Positions 44,994 through 52,999 of a stretch of 64,000 nucleotides of DNA are shown here, one piece after another; position 1 is the stretch's first letter; the number at the start of each line of letters is the position of its first letter. The stretch comes from Azospirillum agricola (GTDB taxonomy: Bacteria > Pseudomonadota > Alphaproteobacteria > Azospirillales > Azospirillaceae): positions 1-64,000 of the forward strand of contig NZ_JAGINM010000006.1 in the NCBI RefSeq assembly GCF_017876095.1, written 5' to 3'. A program made the translations under genes and the position numbers. Below the pieces are notes generated by a model. The model was not told where the DNA came from and did not search any database. It worked only from the letters and a program-made list of their open reading frames with translations.

Positions 44994-45500
44994 TCAGCTT
45001 GGCGGGACCAGCCAGCGTTTCAGCGCCGCCAGCAGATCGGCCCCGCGGACCGGCTTGACGACATAGTCGTTCATGCCCGCCGCCAGACAGTGGCCACGGT
45101 CCTCCGGCTGGGCGTTAGCGGTGACGGCGATGATCGGGATGCGGCCCCGCTCCCCCGACAGGGAGCGGATGGTCGCGGTCGCCGCGATTCCATCGACGTC
45201 GGGCATCGACACGTCCATCAGCACCGCCTCGGGCGGCTCGGCGGATTTGGCGACGGCGACCACCGCCTCCGCCCCGCCGGTCGCCAGCTCGACCGAGAAG
45301 CCGGCGCGGGACAGCAGGCCGGCGGTGACCATCCGGTTGGTGGCGCTGTCGTCCACCACCAGCAACCGGCCGCCGCGCGCCCGCGCCCAGTCGAGCAGCC
45401 GGTCGGCATCGCTTTTCGGCGCAAGGCTCGTTCTGAGAGCCGGTCCGACGCCCGGCCTCGCCTCCACGGCCAGTCCATCCTGCAAAATGTCACCGTCCAT
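44994..45500 (-). CDS. Stand-alone receiver-domain protein
   Basis: 168 residues. About 45 N-terminal residues without a domain precede one receiver domain: LLVVDDSATNRMVTAGLLSRAG, phospho-Asp in VLMDVSMPDVDG, Thr/Ala in IAVTANAQ, Lys in YVVKPV. Its closest style is the receiver of hybrid kinases (AGMNDYVVKPV), so it may be a phosphorelay intermediate. No kinase is adjacent. The ATG at 45500 has AAAGG seven bases upstream. Confidence 0.88.
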   Translation of the reverse strand: MDGDILQDGLAVEARPGVGPALRTSLAPKSDADRLLDWARARGGRLLVVDDSATNRMVTAGLLSRAGFSVELATGGAEAVVAVAKSAEPPEAVLMDVSMPDVDGIAATATIRSLSGERGRIPIIAVTANAQPEDRGHCLAAGMNDYVVKPVRGADLLAALKRWLVPPS

Positions 45501-45665
45501 GGCTGGCCTTTGGCAAAATGCAAAGCAGGTTGCACAGCGGGTTGCGGAGACGCACAGTGGCGGCGCCGATTCCGGCCGGGCTCTCCGTTCCCAGCAAGCG
45601 GTGGGCCAACCGGGCCGGCGCCGGGGTGAACAAGCCGCGACGACGACGGAAAGACGACAGCCGAC

Positions 45666-46061
45666 ATGAATGGAATCGACCGGGGATGGATCGTGTTCGC
45701 CGCGCTGAACGGCGCGGTGGCGGTGGCGACGGGGGCCTACGCCAGCCACGGGCTGGCGGGCGATCCACGGGCACAGGAGCTGTTTCGCACCGCCGGGCAG
45801 TACCAGATGTGGCACGCCCTCGCCCTGGTCGCCGTGGTGGTGCTGGCCGGCCGGGCGGACGGCTGGGCGCGGGGGGCGCTGCGGCTGGCTGGCTGGCTGT
45901 TCGTGGCCGGCATCCTGCTGTTCTGCGGGACGCTCTACACCCTGGCGACGAGCGGCCCCTTGCCGGTCGCGATGACCGCGCCGGCCGGCGGCTGGTCCTT
46001 CATGCTGGGCTGGCTGGCGTTTGGCGCCGCGGCGTTCGGCGCCACCCGCCGGACGGAATGA
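45666..46061 (+). CDS. DUF423 family membrane protein
   Basis: 131 residues with four membrane helices. The N-terminal LNGAVAVATGAYASHGL and GQYQMWHALALVAV are the family signature (YgdD type). Function unknown. ATG at 45666 lies in a 165-base gap shared with the divergent receiver gene. Confidence 0.9.
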   Translation: MNGIDRGWIVFAALNGAVAVATGAYASHGLAGDPRAQELFRTAGQYQMWHALALVAVVVLAGRADGWARGALRLAGWLFVAGILLFCGTLYTLATSGPLPVAMTAPAGGWSFMLGWLAFGAAAFGATRRTE

Positions 46062-46097
46062 CGCGAATCGCGGGGGAGAAAGGGGAGGGGGAGCGGC

Positions 46098-46481
46098 TCA
46101 GGTCGCGGCGGCGGCGGGGTGCCGGATGGCGAGCGGTTCCGCGTCCTCGTCGCTTCCGGCTTCGGCTTCGGTGACCGCCGCCCCGGCCGGCTCGCAATAA
46201 AGGCCGTGCAGCGTCGCCATGATGGTCTGCGCTTCGTGTCCGTTCAGCGAATAATAGATGTTCTGCGCGCTGCGGCGGGTGCGGACCAGCTTGTCCCGGC
46301 GCAGCCGGGCGAGATGCTGCGACAGCGCCGACTGGCTCAGCCCGACCAGTTCCTCCAACTCGCCGACCGACCGCTCGCCCTGGCTCAGATGGCACAGGAT
46401 CAGCAGACGCCGCTCGTTGCACATGGCCTTCAGCAGCGCGCTGGCGCGGCGGGCGTTGGCCTGCAAATCCTCGATCTTCAT
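46098..46481 (-). CDS. ArsR-family regulator, possible persulfide-sensing (SqrR/BigR) type
   Basis: 127 residues with a winged HTH: NERRLLILCHLSQGERSVGELEELV and LSQSALSQHLARLRRDKLVRTRR. Three cysteines are visible: one before NERR, one in LLILCHL and one in GLYCEP. The last two match the positions of the redox cysteine pair in SqrR/BigR/YgaV regulators, which sense reactive sulphur. A sulphur-oxidation gene is not adjacent, so the target is unclear. ATG at 46481. Confidence 0.85.
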   Translation of the reverse strand: MKIEDLQANARRASALLKAMCNERRLLILCHLSQGERSVGELEELVGLSQSALSQHLARLRRDKLVRTRRSAQNIYYSLNGHEAQTIMATLHGLYCEPAGAAVTEAEAGSDEDAEPLAIRHPAAAAT

Positions 46482-46705
46482 CGCGTTACCGTCGCCCGCC
46501 CGGGGAACAAAAAGGTTCGTATGCAATCTTATTCATGACGGTGGCGTTTTGTCCACCTGTGGAAATCCGGCAGAGAAAACCCCGTGGCCGACCGCGAAGG
46601 CCGCCATCGTCCCATTTCCTCGTTCCTGCCGGGCTTTCGTTGGGGCCACGCGCTGTCGCGCCCGGTTGTCTTGCCGGTCTGGCGCATTTATGGTAAACGT
46701 CTCTC
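46482..46705. promoter_or_regulatory. Promoter region of the ArsR-type gene
   Basis: About 220 bases. The stretch ATGCAATCTTATTCAT (46521-46536) is an AT-rich imperfect dyad ~40 bases before the ArsR start and might be its operator. Nothing else was recognised. Confidence 0.3.
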
Positions 46706-46939
46706 ATGGTTGAAACCCGACGCACCGGCGACCGCGCCAACGAGGCGATCCGCTCCGAACCCGGAGGCGGGCGGGTTCCTGCGTCCGGCGCGGTCGGCCC
46801 CCGCGCGCGGGCCGAGGGGGTGGGGCGCGGACGCCAGCGCATTCCCAGCCTGCGCGAACTGGCGGCCCTGGTGGTCAACGGGGTCCTGACCCTGCCGCGC
46901 AACTACCGGCGCGGCATGTTCCTCGACGTCGAGATCTGA
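46706..46939 (+). CDS. Small hypothetical protein, 77 aa
   Basis: 77 residues: a basic, disordered N-terminal half, then IPSLRELAALVVNGVLTLPRNYRRGMFLDVEI. The C-terminal half has one amphipathic helix and a defined end, which argues for a real gene. No good ribosome-binding site was found before the ATG. Function unknown; it abuts the convergent EamA gene. Confidence 0.45.
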   Translation: MVETRRTGDRANEAIRSEPGGGRVPASGAVGPRARAEGVGRGRQRIPSLRELAALVVNGVLTLPRNYRRGMFLDVEI

Positions 46940-46947
46940 CGGCCCGG

Positions 46948-47385
46948 TCATTTGACCGCGAGCAGAACCACCCCGGCGGTGATCAGAACCACGCCCAGCC
47001 AGTTCACCCCCGACAGCCGCTCGCCCAGCACAAGAACCCCGAACAGCGCGACGAGGACGACGCTCAGCTTGTCGACCGGGGCGACCTGCGAGGCCGGGCC
47101 GAGCTTGAGCGCGCGGAAATAGCACAGCCAGGATGCGCCGGTGGCCAGACCGGACAGCACGAGGAACAGGGCGGTTTTCGGGGAAATCGACGTGGGCGAC
47201 AGCGATTCCCCCGATGCGACGAAAAGTCCGACCAGCAGCAGGAAGACGACGGCCGTCCGGATCAGGGTGGCGAGGTCGGCGCTGATTCCCTCGACGCCGA
47301 GCTTGGCCAGGATCGCGGTCAGCGCCGCGAAACAGGCCGACAGCAACGCCCACACCATCCATGCCGGCAGGAGGCCATCGCTCAT
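46948..47385 (-). CDS. Single-domain EamA-type transporter
   Basis: 145 residues with five hydrophobic helices. It is one EamA unit, half the size of usual DMT transporters, so a homodimer is likely. WALLSACFAALTAILAKLGVEG and the C-terminal VLGERLSGVNWLGVVLITAGVVLLA are typical. Substrate unknown. AAGGA precedes the ATG. Confidence 0.88.
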   Translation of the reverse strand: MSDGLLPAWMVWALLSACFAALTAILAKLGVEGISADLATLIRTAVVFLLLVGLFVASGESLSPTSISPKTALFLVLSGLATGASWLCYFRALKLGPASQVAPVDKLSVVLVALFGVLVLGERLSGVNWLGVVLITAGVVLLAVK

Positions 47386-47748
47386 TCTCTTGATTTCCTT
47401 CGTGTCTCGTGTGTTTTTCCTTGAGCCAAATCAGCCCGCCCGCTCCGGCTCAGTCTGCCGGAAGCGCGCTCCATCGCAAGCTCTGTGGAACACCCCGACG
47501 CAAGGGTGGGTGAGATCCGGCCCGGGGCCGCGCCGGCTGGCATGAGCGGCGCCAAGCGAATTCAAGACTTTGCAAATAAGACTTATTAGCGATAGGATGC
47601 CGGCCGCCCATCCGGTCGGCCCGGGGCGCACCGATTGGGCGCGCACCGATTCCGATGCCCGGCGCGGACACCCCGTGCCTTGACGTCGGCGGCGTCCTTG
47701 CGGCGCCCATCCATCCGGCGAAAATCCCGCAACGCTTTGGGAGTGGTG
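47386..47748. promoter_or_regulatory. Intergenic region with Fur-like box
   Basis: About 360 bases between divergent genes. It carries the promoter of the siderophore operon; the Fur-like palindrome at 47572-47590 is annotated separately. Nothing with coding character was seen. Confidence 0.45.
47572..47590. promoter_or_regulatory. Fur-type 19-bp palindrome
   Basis: GCAAATAAGACTTATTAGC: AATAAG and CTTATT flank a central A, with GC at the outer ends and one mismatched pair. The length and A/T-rich halves match iron-responsive (Fur/Irr-like) boxes. It lies 159 bases before the siderophore-binding protein ATG, in a local AT-rich patch. Confidence 0.6.
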
Positions 47749-48681
47749 ATGACCATCGTGACACGGCGCAGAGACATGCTGACGGCTGCCCTGGCGCTCG
47801 GGCTCGCCGGACTGGCGCCCCGGCCGTCCTTCGCGCAGGAGATCACCGTCCGCCACGCCCGTGGGGAAACCCGGCTGCCGAAGGCGGTGAGGACGGTGCT
47901 GACCTTCGACATGGCCTCGCTCGACACCCTCGACGCGCTCGGCGTTCCCGTCGCCGGCGTTCCGACCGGGCAGAAGCCGTCCCGTCTCGCCAAGTATGAC
48001 GGCGCCGGCACCCTCAAGATCGGCAGCCTGTTCGAGCCCGACTACGAGGCGGTGAACGCGGCGCAACCCGACCTGATCATCGTCAGCGGCCGCGCCGCGC
48101 CCAAATACGCCGAGCTTGCCGCCATCGCGCCGACCATCGACCTGTCGGTGCAGACCGAGCGCTTCGTCGACAGCTCGGTCGGGAACGCGGGGACGCTCGG
48201 CCGGATCTTCGGCAAGGAGGCCGAGGTGCAGGGCCGCATCGACCGGCTGCGCGCCTCCATCGCCGAACTGAGGACAGCCGCAGCCACGGCGGGGCGGGGC
48301 CTGCTGGTCCTGACCACCGGCGGCAAGGTCACCGCCTACGGGCCGGGCTCGCGGTTCGGCGTGCTGCACACCGAATACGGCATCGTGCCGGCGGTCGAGA
48401 CTCTGGACTCGGCGAACCATGGGCAGGCCATCTCCTTCGAATTCATTCTCAAGACCAACCCGGACTGGCTGTTCGTGATGGACCGCGACGCCGCCATCGG
48501 CGCCGGCGGCCGGCCGGGCCGCCAGATTCTCGACAACGAACTCGTGCGCCAGACGACCGCCTGGAGGAAGGGGCAGGTCGTCGATCTCAACGCCGGGAAC
48601 TGGTACATCGCCAGCGGCGGTCTGGCGGCGATGCAGGAGGATGTCGACGCCCTCAGGGCGGCGCTGACGGGAAAGCCGTGA
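47749..48681 (+). CDS. Siderophore ABC transporter, periplasmic binding protein
   Basis: 310 residues. A twin-arginine-like signal (TRRRDMLTAALALGLAGL, cleaved near PSFAQ) precedes a type III (FecB/FepB) binding fold: TVLTFDMASLDTLDALGVPVAG, EPDYEAVNAAQPDLIIVSGR. It resembles petrobactin/catechol binding proteins of the YclQ/FatB group. First gene of a four-gene importer; substrate class is inferred. The ATG at 47749 has GGGAG six bases upstream. Confidence 0.9.
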   Translation: MTIVTRRRDMLTAALALGLAGLAPRPSFAQEITVRHARGETRLPKAVRTVLTFDMASLDTLDALGVPVAGVPTGQKPSRLAKYDGAGTLKIGSLFEPDYEAVNAAQPDLIIVSGRAAPKYAELAAIAPTIDLSVQTERFVDSSVGNAGTLGRIFGKEAEVQGRIDRLRASIAELRTAAATAGRGLLVLTTGGKVTAYGPGSRFGVLHTEYGIVPAVETLDSANHGQAISFEFILKTNPDWLFVMDRDAAIGAGGRPGRQILDNELVRQTTAWRKGQVVDLNAGNWYIASGGLAAMQEDVDALRAALTGKP

Positions 48682-48721
48682 TCATGCCCGGCACCGTCCA
48701 TGGGATGGCCGGCGGACCGTC

Positions 48722-49705
48722 ATGATGGGATCCGCCATGACGGGGCGGCTTGCCCTGGCGTCGGCCGGCGTCGGGCTGCTGGCGGTCGTCAGCCTGTTCG
48801 TCGGCGTCGGCGACGTGACGCTGGCTTCCCTGTCCGGCGACGCTGGGGACTCGGGCCAGGCCGCGCAGATCCTGCTGATCAGCCGCATTCCGCGCACGCT
48901 GGCGCTGATCCTGGCCGGCGCGGCGATGGCCGTCGCCGGCCTGATCCTGCAAATGCTCGCCCGCAACAAGTTCGTCGAGCCGTCCACGGCGGGGACCGCC
49001 GAATCGGCGGTGCTCGGCATGCTGGCGGTGACCCTGCTGGCGCCCGACACCCCGGTCATCGGCCGCATGCTGACGGCGAGCCTCTTCGCGCTGGGCGGGA
49101 CGGCGCTGTTCCTGGCGATCCTGCGGCGGATGCCGCTGCGCTCGCCGCTGGTCGTGCCGCTGGTCGGCATCATGCTGGGCGCGGTGATCACCGCGGGGAC
49201 CGAGTTCGTCGCCTACCGCTACGACCTGATGCAGTCCGTGCGCAACTGGGAGACCGGCGATTTCTCCGGCGTGCTGCGCGGGCGGTACGAACTGCTGTGG
49301 ATCAGCGCGGCGCTGACCGGTGTCGCCTATGTCGCGGCGGACCGCTTCACCGTTGCCGGGCTGGGGGAGGATTTCACCACCAACCTCGGCCTCAACCACC
49401 GGCGGGTCGTCTCGCTCGGGCTGGTCATCGTGTCGCTGGTCACCGCCGCCGTCATCGCGACCTGCGGGATGATCCCCTTCCTCGGCCTGATCGTTCCCAA
49501 CGTCATCAGCCTGATGTGGGGCGACAACATGCGCCGCTCGCTGCCCTGGGTGGCGCTGCTCGGCGCCGGGCTGGTGCTGGCCTGCGACATCGTCGGCCGC
49601 CTCGTGATCCACCCCTACGAGATTCCGATCGGCACGATGATGGGCATGGTCGGCAGCGGCATCTTCCTTTACCTGCTGCTGCGGAAGAACGGCCATGCCT
49701 CGTGA
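48722..49705 (+). CDS. Siderophore ABC transporter permease (FecCD family)
   Basis: 327 residues with ~9-10 helices. SRIPRTLALILAGAAMAVAGLILQMLARNKFVEPSTAGTAE is the FecCD signature, and PFLGLIVPNVISLMWGDNMR contacts the ATPase. It pairs with the second permease, which it overlaps by 11 bases. It imports ferric siderophore across the inner membrane. Confidence 0.93.
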   Translation: MMGSAMTGRLALASAGVGLLAVVSLFVGVGDVTLASLSGDAGDSGQAAQILLISRIPRTLALILAGAAMAVAGLILQMLARNKFVEPSTAGTAESAVLGMLAVTLLAPDTPVIGRMLTASLFALGGTALFLAILRRMPLRSPLVVPLVGIMLGAVITAGTEFVAYRYDLMQSVRNWETGDFSGVLRGRYELLWISAALTGVAYVAADRFTVAGLGEDFTTNLGLNHRRVVSLGLVIVSLVTAAVIATCGMIPFLGLIVPNVISLMWGDNMRRSLPWVALLGAGLVLACDIVGRLVIHPYEIPIGTMMGMVGSGIFLYLLLRKNGHAS

Positions 49706-50687
49706 TCTCCGGTCCCCCGGGGGAGCTGCCGGGCGGGCCGCGTCGCCGGTCCTTCTCCTCGCCACCCTGTCGGTGCTGACGGTGGCGTCGGTCGTCCTGT
49801 TCCTGACCGTCAACGCGCGCGGCAATTGGGGCTTCATCCTCGGCTTCCGCGGCACGAAGGTCGCGGCGATGGCGCTGGTCGGCTACGCGGTCGCCGTCTC
49901 GACCGTGCTGTTCCAGACCATCACCAACAACCGCATCCTGACGCCGTCGATCATGGGATTCGACGTGCTCTACCGGCTGATCCAGACGGTGCTGGTCTTC
50001 CAGCTCGGCTCGGCGGCCGTGGCGGGGATCGACCCGCGCCTGCGCTTCGGCGTCGAGGTCGGGGCGATGGTGGCGTTCTCCTGGCTGCTCTACCGCTGGC
50101 TGTTTTCCGGCGGGGTGCGTGGGCTGCATCTGCTGATGCTGGTCGGGATCGTGTTCGGCGTGCTGTTCCGCAGCCTGTCCGGCTTCCTCCAGCGCATCAT
50201 CGACCCCAACGAGTTCCTGGTGGTGCAGGACCGGATGTTCGCCAGCTTCAACCGCGTCGACGCCCATCTGCTCGCCGTCTCGGCGGTCGTCATCCTGGCG
50301 GTTTCGGTCGTGATCTGGCGGCGGATGAAGGTCTTCGACGTGCTGGCGCTGGGGCGCGAGGCGGCGATCAACCTCGGCGTCGACCACCGGCGGGCGGTCA
50401 CGCTGGTGCTGGTCCTGGTGTCGGTCCTGGTGTCGGTCTCGACGGCGCTGGTCGGGCCGGTGACCTTCCTCGGGCTGCTGGTCGCCAATTTCGCCTACAC
50501 GCTGGTCCGCACGCACGAGCACCGGGTCATCCTGCCGGTCGCCGTGCTGCTCGGCATCCTGACGCTGACCGGCGGCCAGCTCATCCTGGAGCGGGTGATG
50601 GGCTTCAACAGCGCGCTCGGCATCGTCATCGAGTTCCTCGGCGGGATCGCCTTCCTGTTCATTCTCGTGCGGAGATCGGCCCGATGA
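49695..50687 (+). CDS. Siderophore ABC transporter permease (second subunit)
   Basis: 330 residues, FecCD family. GFRGTKVAAMALVGYAVAVSTVLFQTITNNRILTPSIMGFD and the coupling loop GPVTFLGLLVANFAYTLVRTHEH are diagnostic. It overlaps the first permease upstream and the ATPase downstream (ATGA), giving tight stoichiometry. Confidence 0.93.
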   Translation: MPRDLRSPGGAAGRAASPVLLLATLSVLTVASVVLFLTVNARGNWGFILGFRGTKVAAMALVGYAVAVSTVLFQTITNNRILTPSIMGFDVLYRLIQTVLVFQLGSAAVAGIDPRLRFGVEVGAMVAFSWLLYRWLFSGGVRGLHLLMLVGIVFGVLFRSLSGFLQRIIDPNEFLVVQDRMFASFNRVDAHLLAVSAVVILAVSVVIWRRMKVFDVLALGREAAINLGVDHRRAVTLVLVLVSVLVSVSTALVGPVTFLGLLVANFAYTLVRTHEHRVILPVAVLLGILTLTGGQLILERVMGFNSALGIVIEFLGGIAFLFILVRRSAR

Positions 50688-51442
50688 TCGAGGTCCGGAA
50701 CACCAGCAAGTCCTACGGCCGGACGATCGTCGTCGACGACGTGTCGATCACGCTGCCGGCCGGCGGGGTGATCTCCCTGATCGGGCCCAACGGCGCCGGG
50801 AAGTCGACCCTGCTGTCGATCATCAGCCGGCTGCTGCCGATGACGGCGGGGACCGTCACCGTCGACGGGATGGACGTGACGACGACGCCGGGCGACGTGC
50901 TGGCGCGCCGCCTGTCGATCCTGAGGCAGGACAACCAGATCCTGGCGCGCCTGACGGTGCGGGACCTGATCGCCTTCGGCCGCTACCCCCACAGCAAGGG
51001 GCGCCTGACCGTCGAGGACCGCGGCCACATCGAGCGGGTGATCGACTATCTCGACCTCGGCGCCGTCGCCCACCGTTTCCTCGACGAGCTGTCGGGCGGC
51101 CAGCGCCAGCGCGCCTTCATCGCCATGGTGCTGTGCCAGGACACCGAATACATCCTGCTCGACGAGCCGCTGAACAACCTCGACGTCAAGCACGCGGTGG
51201 CGATGATGGCGCTGTTCCGCCGCACCGCCGACGCGTTCGGCAAGACCGTCATCCTGGTGCTGCACGACATCAACTTCGCCTCCTGCTACTCCGACCGCAT
51301 CGTGGCGATGCGGGACGGCCGCATCGCCTACGAGGGGCCGCCGGAGGCGATCATCACCACGGACGTCATCCGCGACGTCTACGGCGTCGAGGCCGCCATC
51401 CACGAGATCGACGGCCAGCGCATCGCCCTGTACTTCCGCTGA
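50684..51442 (+). CDS. Siderophore ABC transporter ATPase
   Basis: 252 residues. Walker A GPNGAGKST, Q-loop LRQDNQI, ABC signature LSGGQRQRAFIAM, Walker B YILLDEPLNNLD and H-loop VLHDINFASCYSD are all intact. It drives ferric-siderophore import with the two permeases. The ATG at 50684 was chosen because MIEVRNTSKSYG is the canonical start; longer frames upstream are antisense-like. Confidence 0.95.
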   Translation: MIEVRNTSKSYGRTIVVDDVSITLPAGGVISLIGPNGAGKSTLLSIISRLLPMTAGTVTVDGMDVTTTPGDVLARRLSILRQDNQILARLTVRDLIAFGRYPHSKGRLTVEDRGHIERVIDYLDLGAVAHRFLDELSGGQRQRAFIAMVLCQDTEYILLDEPLNNLDVKHAVAMMALFRRTADAFGKTVILVLHDINFASCYSDRIVAMRDGRIAYEGPPEAIITTDVIRDVYGVEAAIHEIDGQRIALYFR

Positions 51443-51467
51443 GCGTCCTTGCCGGCCCGGCCGGCCC

Positions 51468-51493
51468 GGCCGGTCATTCGGGCCGGTCATTCG
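51468..51493. repeat. 13-bp tandem duplication covering the galA stop
   Basis: GGCCGGTCATTCG occurs at 51468-51480 and 51481-51493. The second copy contains the stop codon of galA (minus strand). A GC-rich tandem of GGCCGGCCC units lies just before. No T-run terminator separates the convergent operons. Confidence 0.65.
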
Positions 51494-52794
51494 GCCGGGC
51501 TGGGCTCGGCCTTCTGGTCCCAGGCGAGCGACGGGGTGTCGGTTCCGGCGACGGAATAGAGCGCGCCCGGCGCGTTGCGGGTCTTCTGGAACTCTTCCAG
51601 CGTCTCGCCCCGCATGGCGGCGTAGATGTGCAGGTTGGAGGTGCCGACCACGGCGCCCAGCTTCTCCAGCATGAAGAAGATGACGCCGTAATGGATCATC
51701 CCGCGCCAGTCGCGGTCGCGGACCAGACGGCGCTCCTCGCCGGTCAGGCCGGCCTCATCGAAGGCGGCTTCCGCATCGGCCAGGAAGCGGGCGCGGTGGG
51801 CCGGCTCGATCATGCGGTGCAGGAAGCGGTTGAGCCGGTAGGCCTTGACGCTGGTGGCGTGGGTGAAGGGGTAGGTGCCGGTCAGTTCCCCGGCCCCGGC
51901 GAGCTGCCGGCCGATGTGGGCGCGGTGCTCCGACAGGATGTCGGCGGGGGGCTCGATCGCCTCGTTCTCGTAGATGACGGTGGCGATGCCGGTCATCGAG
52001 GGCAGGTAGTAGGTCTGGTGGATCTTGCGCACGCTCGCCGACATCGCGCCGCGCATGACCAGCCACATGATCACCTCGGCCCCCTCCATGCCGCCGAGCC
52101 GGGCGAAGTCGGCGTGCGTCATGCGGGTCAGCGCGACCGGGTCCTTCTCGATCATCTCCAGGAACCGGGTGTCCCAGGCGGTGTTGTTGAAGCCCGCCCG
52201 CTCGCCGTGGACCTGGTGCGACAGCCCGCCGGTGGCGACGATCACCACCTTCAGGTCCTCCGGGTAGCTCTCGATGGCGCGGCGCAGCCCCTGGCCGAGC
52301 TTGTAGCAGCGCCGCGCCGAGGGGATGGGGAATTGCAGCACGCCGACCTGGAGCGGCACGATGGGAACCGGCCAGTCCGGCTCGTGCGGCATCAGCATCG
52401 ACAGCGGCGAGAAGCAGCCATGGTCGAGCGGGCGCTCCTGGAAGAAGGACATGTCGAACTCGTCGGCCATCAGCGACTGGCCGATGTGGTGGGCGAGCCC
52501 GGTGTGCCCCTTGACCGGCGGCAGCGGCCGGGTGCCGCCGCCCTCGTCGGCGACGCCGTAGGACCCGCCGATGCCCAGCGTGAAGGCCGAGTAATGGTCG
52601 AAGAAGAAGGAGGTGATGTGGTCGTTGTAGATGAAGAACAGGACGTCCGGCTTCTTTTCGTCCAGCCATTGGCGGACCGGCTCGTAGGCGGCGAATATCG
52701 GCGCCCAGACCGGATCGTCCTGCTTCCGCCGGTCGAAGGCGAAGCCGATGGTCGGGGTGTGCGAGGTCGCGATCGACCCGACGATGCGTGCCAT
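51487..52794 (-). CDS. galA: Gallate dioxygenase (LigB/LigA-fused extradiol dioxygenase)
   Basis: 435 residues. The N-terminal LigB-like domain has iron ligands H12 (SHTPTIG) and H59 (YNDHITSFFFDHYSAF), with the active-site SHQVHGERAGFNNTAWD segment. The C-terminal ~130 residues are LigA-like (RLNRFLHRMIEP, RDWRGMIHYGVIFFMLEKL, AAMRGETLEEF). This one-chain fusion is typical of gallate dioxygenases (GalA, DesB) rather than the two-subunit protocatechuate 4,5-dioxygenase. It opens gallate to 4-oxalomesaconate. GGGAGGA lies upstream of the ATG at 52794. Operon neighbours carry the later pathway steps. Confidence 0.9.
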   Translation of the reverse strand: MARIVGSIATSHTPTIGFAFDRRKQDDPVWAPIFAAYEPVRQWLDEKKPDVLFFIYNDHITSFFFDHYSAFTLGIGGSYGVADEGGGTRPLPPVKGHTGLAHHIGQSLMADEFDMSFFQERPLDHGCFSPLSMLMPHEPDWPVPIVPLQVGVLQFPIPSARRCYKLGQGLRRAIESYPEDLKVVIVATGGLSHQVHGERAGFNNTAWDTRFLEMIEKDPVALTRMTHADFARLGGMEGAEVIMWLVMRGAMSASVRKIHQTYYLPSMTGIATVIYENEAIEPPADILSEHRAHIGRQLAGAGELTGTYPFTHATSVKAYRLNRFLHRMIEPAHRARFLADAEAAFDEAGLTGEERRLVRDRDWRGMIHYGVIFFMLEKLGAVVGTSNLHIYAAMRGETLEEFQKTRNAPGALYSVAGTDTPSLAWDQKAEPSPAE

Positions 52795-52854
52795 ATGATC
52801 CTCCCGGGAGTCTTTTGTGCTTGTGGTTCCGCCGGGGCGCTCCGTCGGTCCCAT

Positions 52855-52937
52855 CGTCATGACCGGGCTTGTCCCGGTCATCCACGCGGAAACCTGAAGC
52901 TTGCCCGTGGATGCCCGTGCCAAGCACGGGCATGACG
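52855..52937. repeat. Palindromic intergenic repeat element
   Basis: Two related hairpins face each other: CGTCATGACCGGG...CCCGGTCATCCACG (52855-52886) and CGTGGATGCCCGTG...CACGGGCATGACG (52906-52937). Elements of this CGTCATGxCCGGGCTTG type are dispersed in many alphaproteobacterial genomes (recalled). It sits between the dehydrogenase and galA of the gallate operon. Confidence 0.75.
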
Positions 52938-52999
52938 TGTCGGGGAAACCGGGGCTGCCTGTGGAGCGGCTGGTCCGGTCCCCCTCCCTAAGACGTGTC

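Noticed and set aside
46486..46902. Minus-strand frame of 138 codons opposite the 77-aa gene
   Set aside because: No ribosome-binding site or motif; runs into the ArsR promoter region.
51487..52794. Protocatechuate 4,5-dioxygenase
   Set aside because: LigA- and LigB-like parts are in one chain, and galB/galD-type neighbours favour gallate; substrate overlap cannot be excluded.
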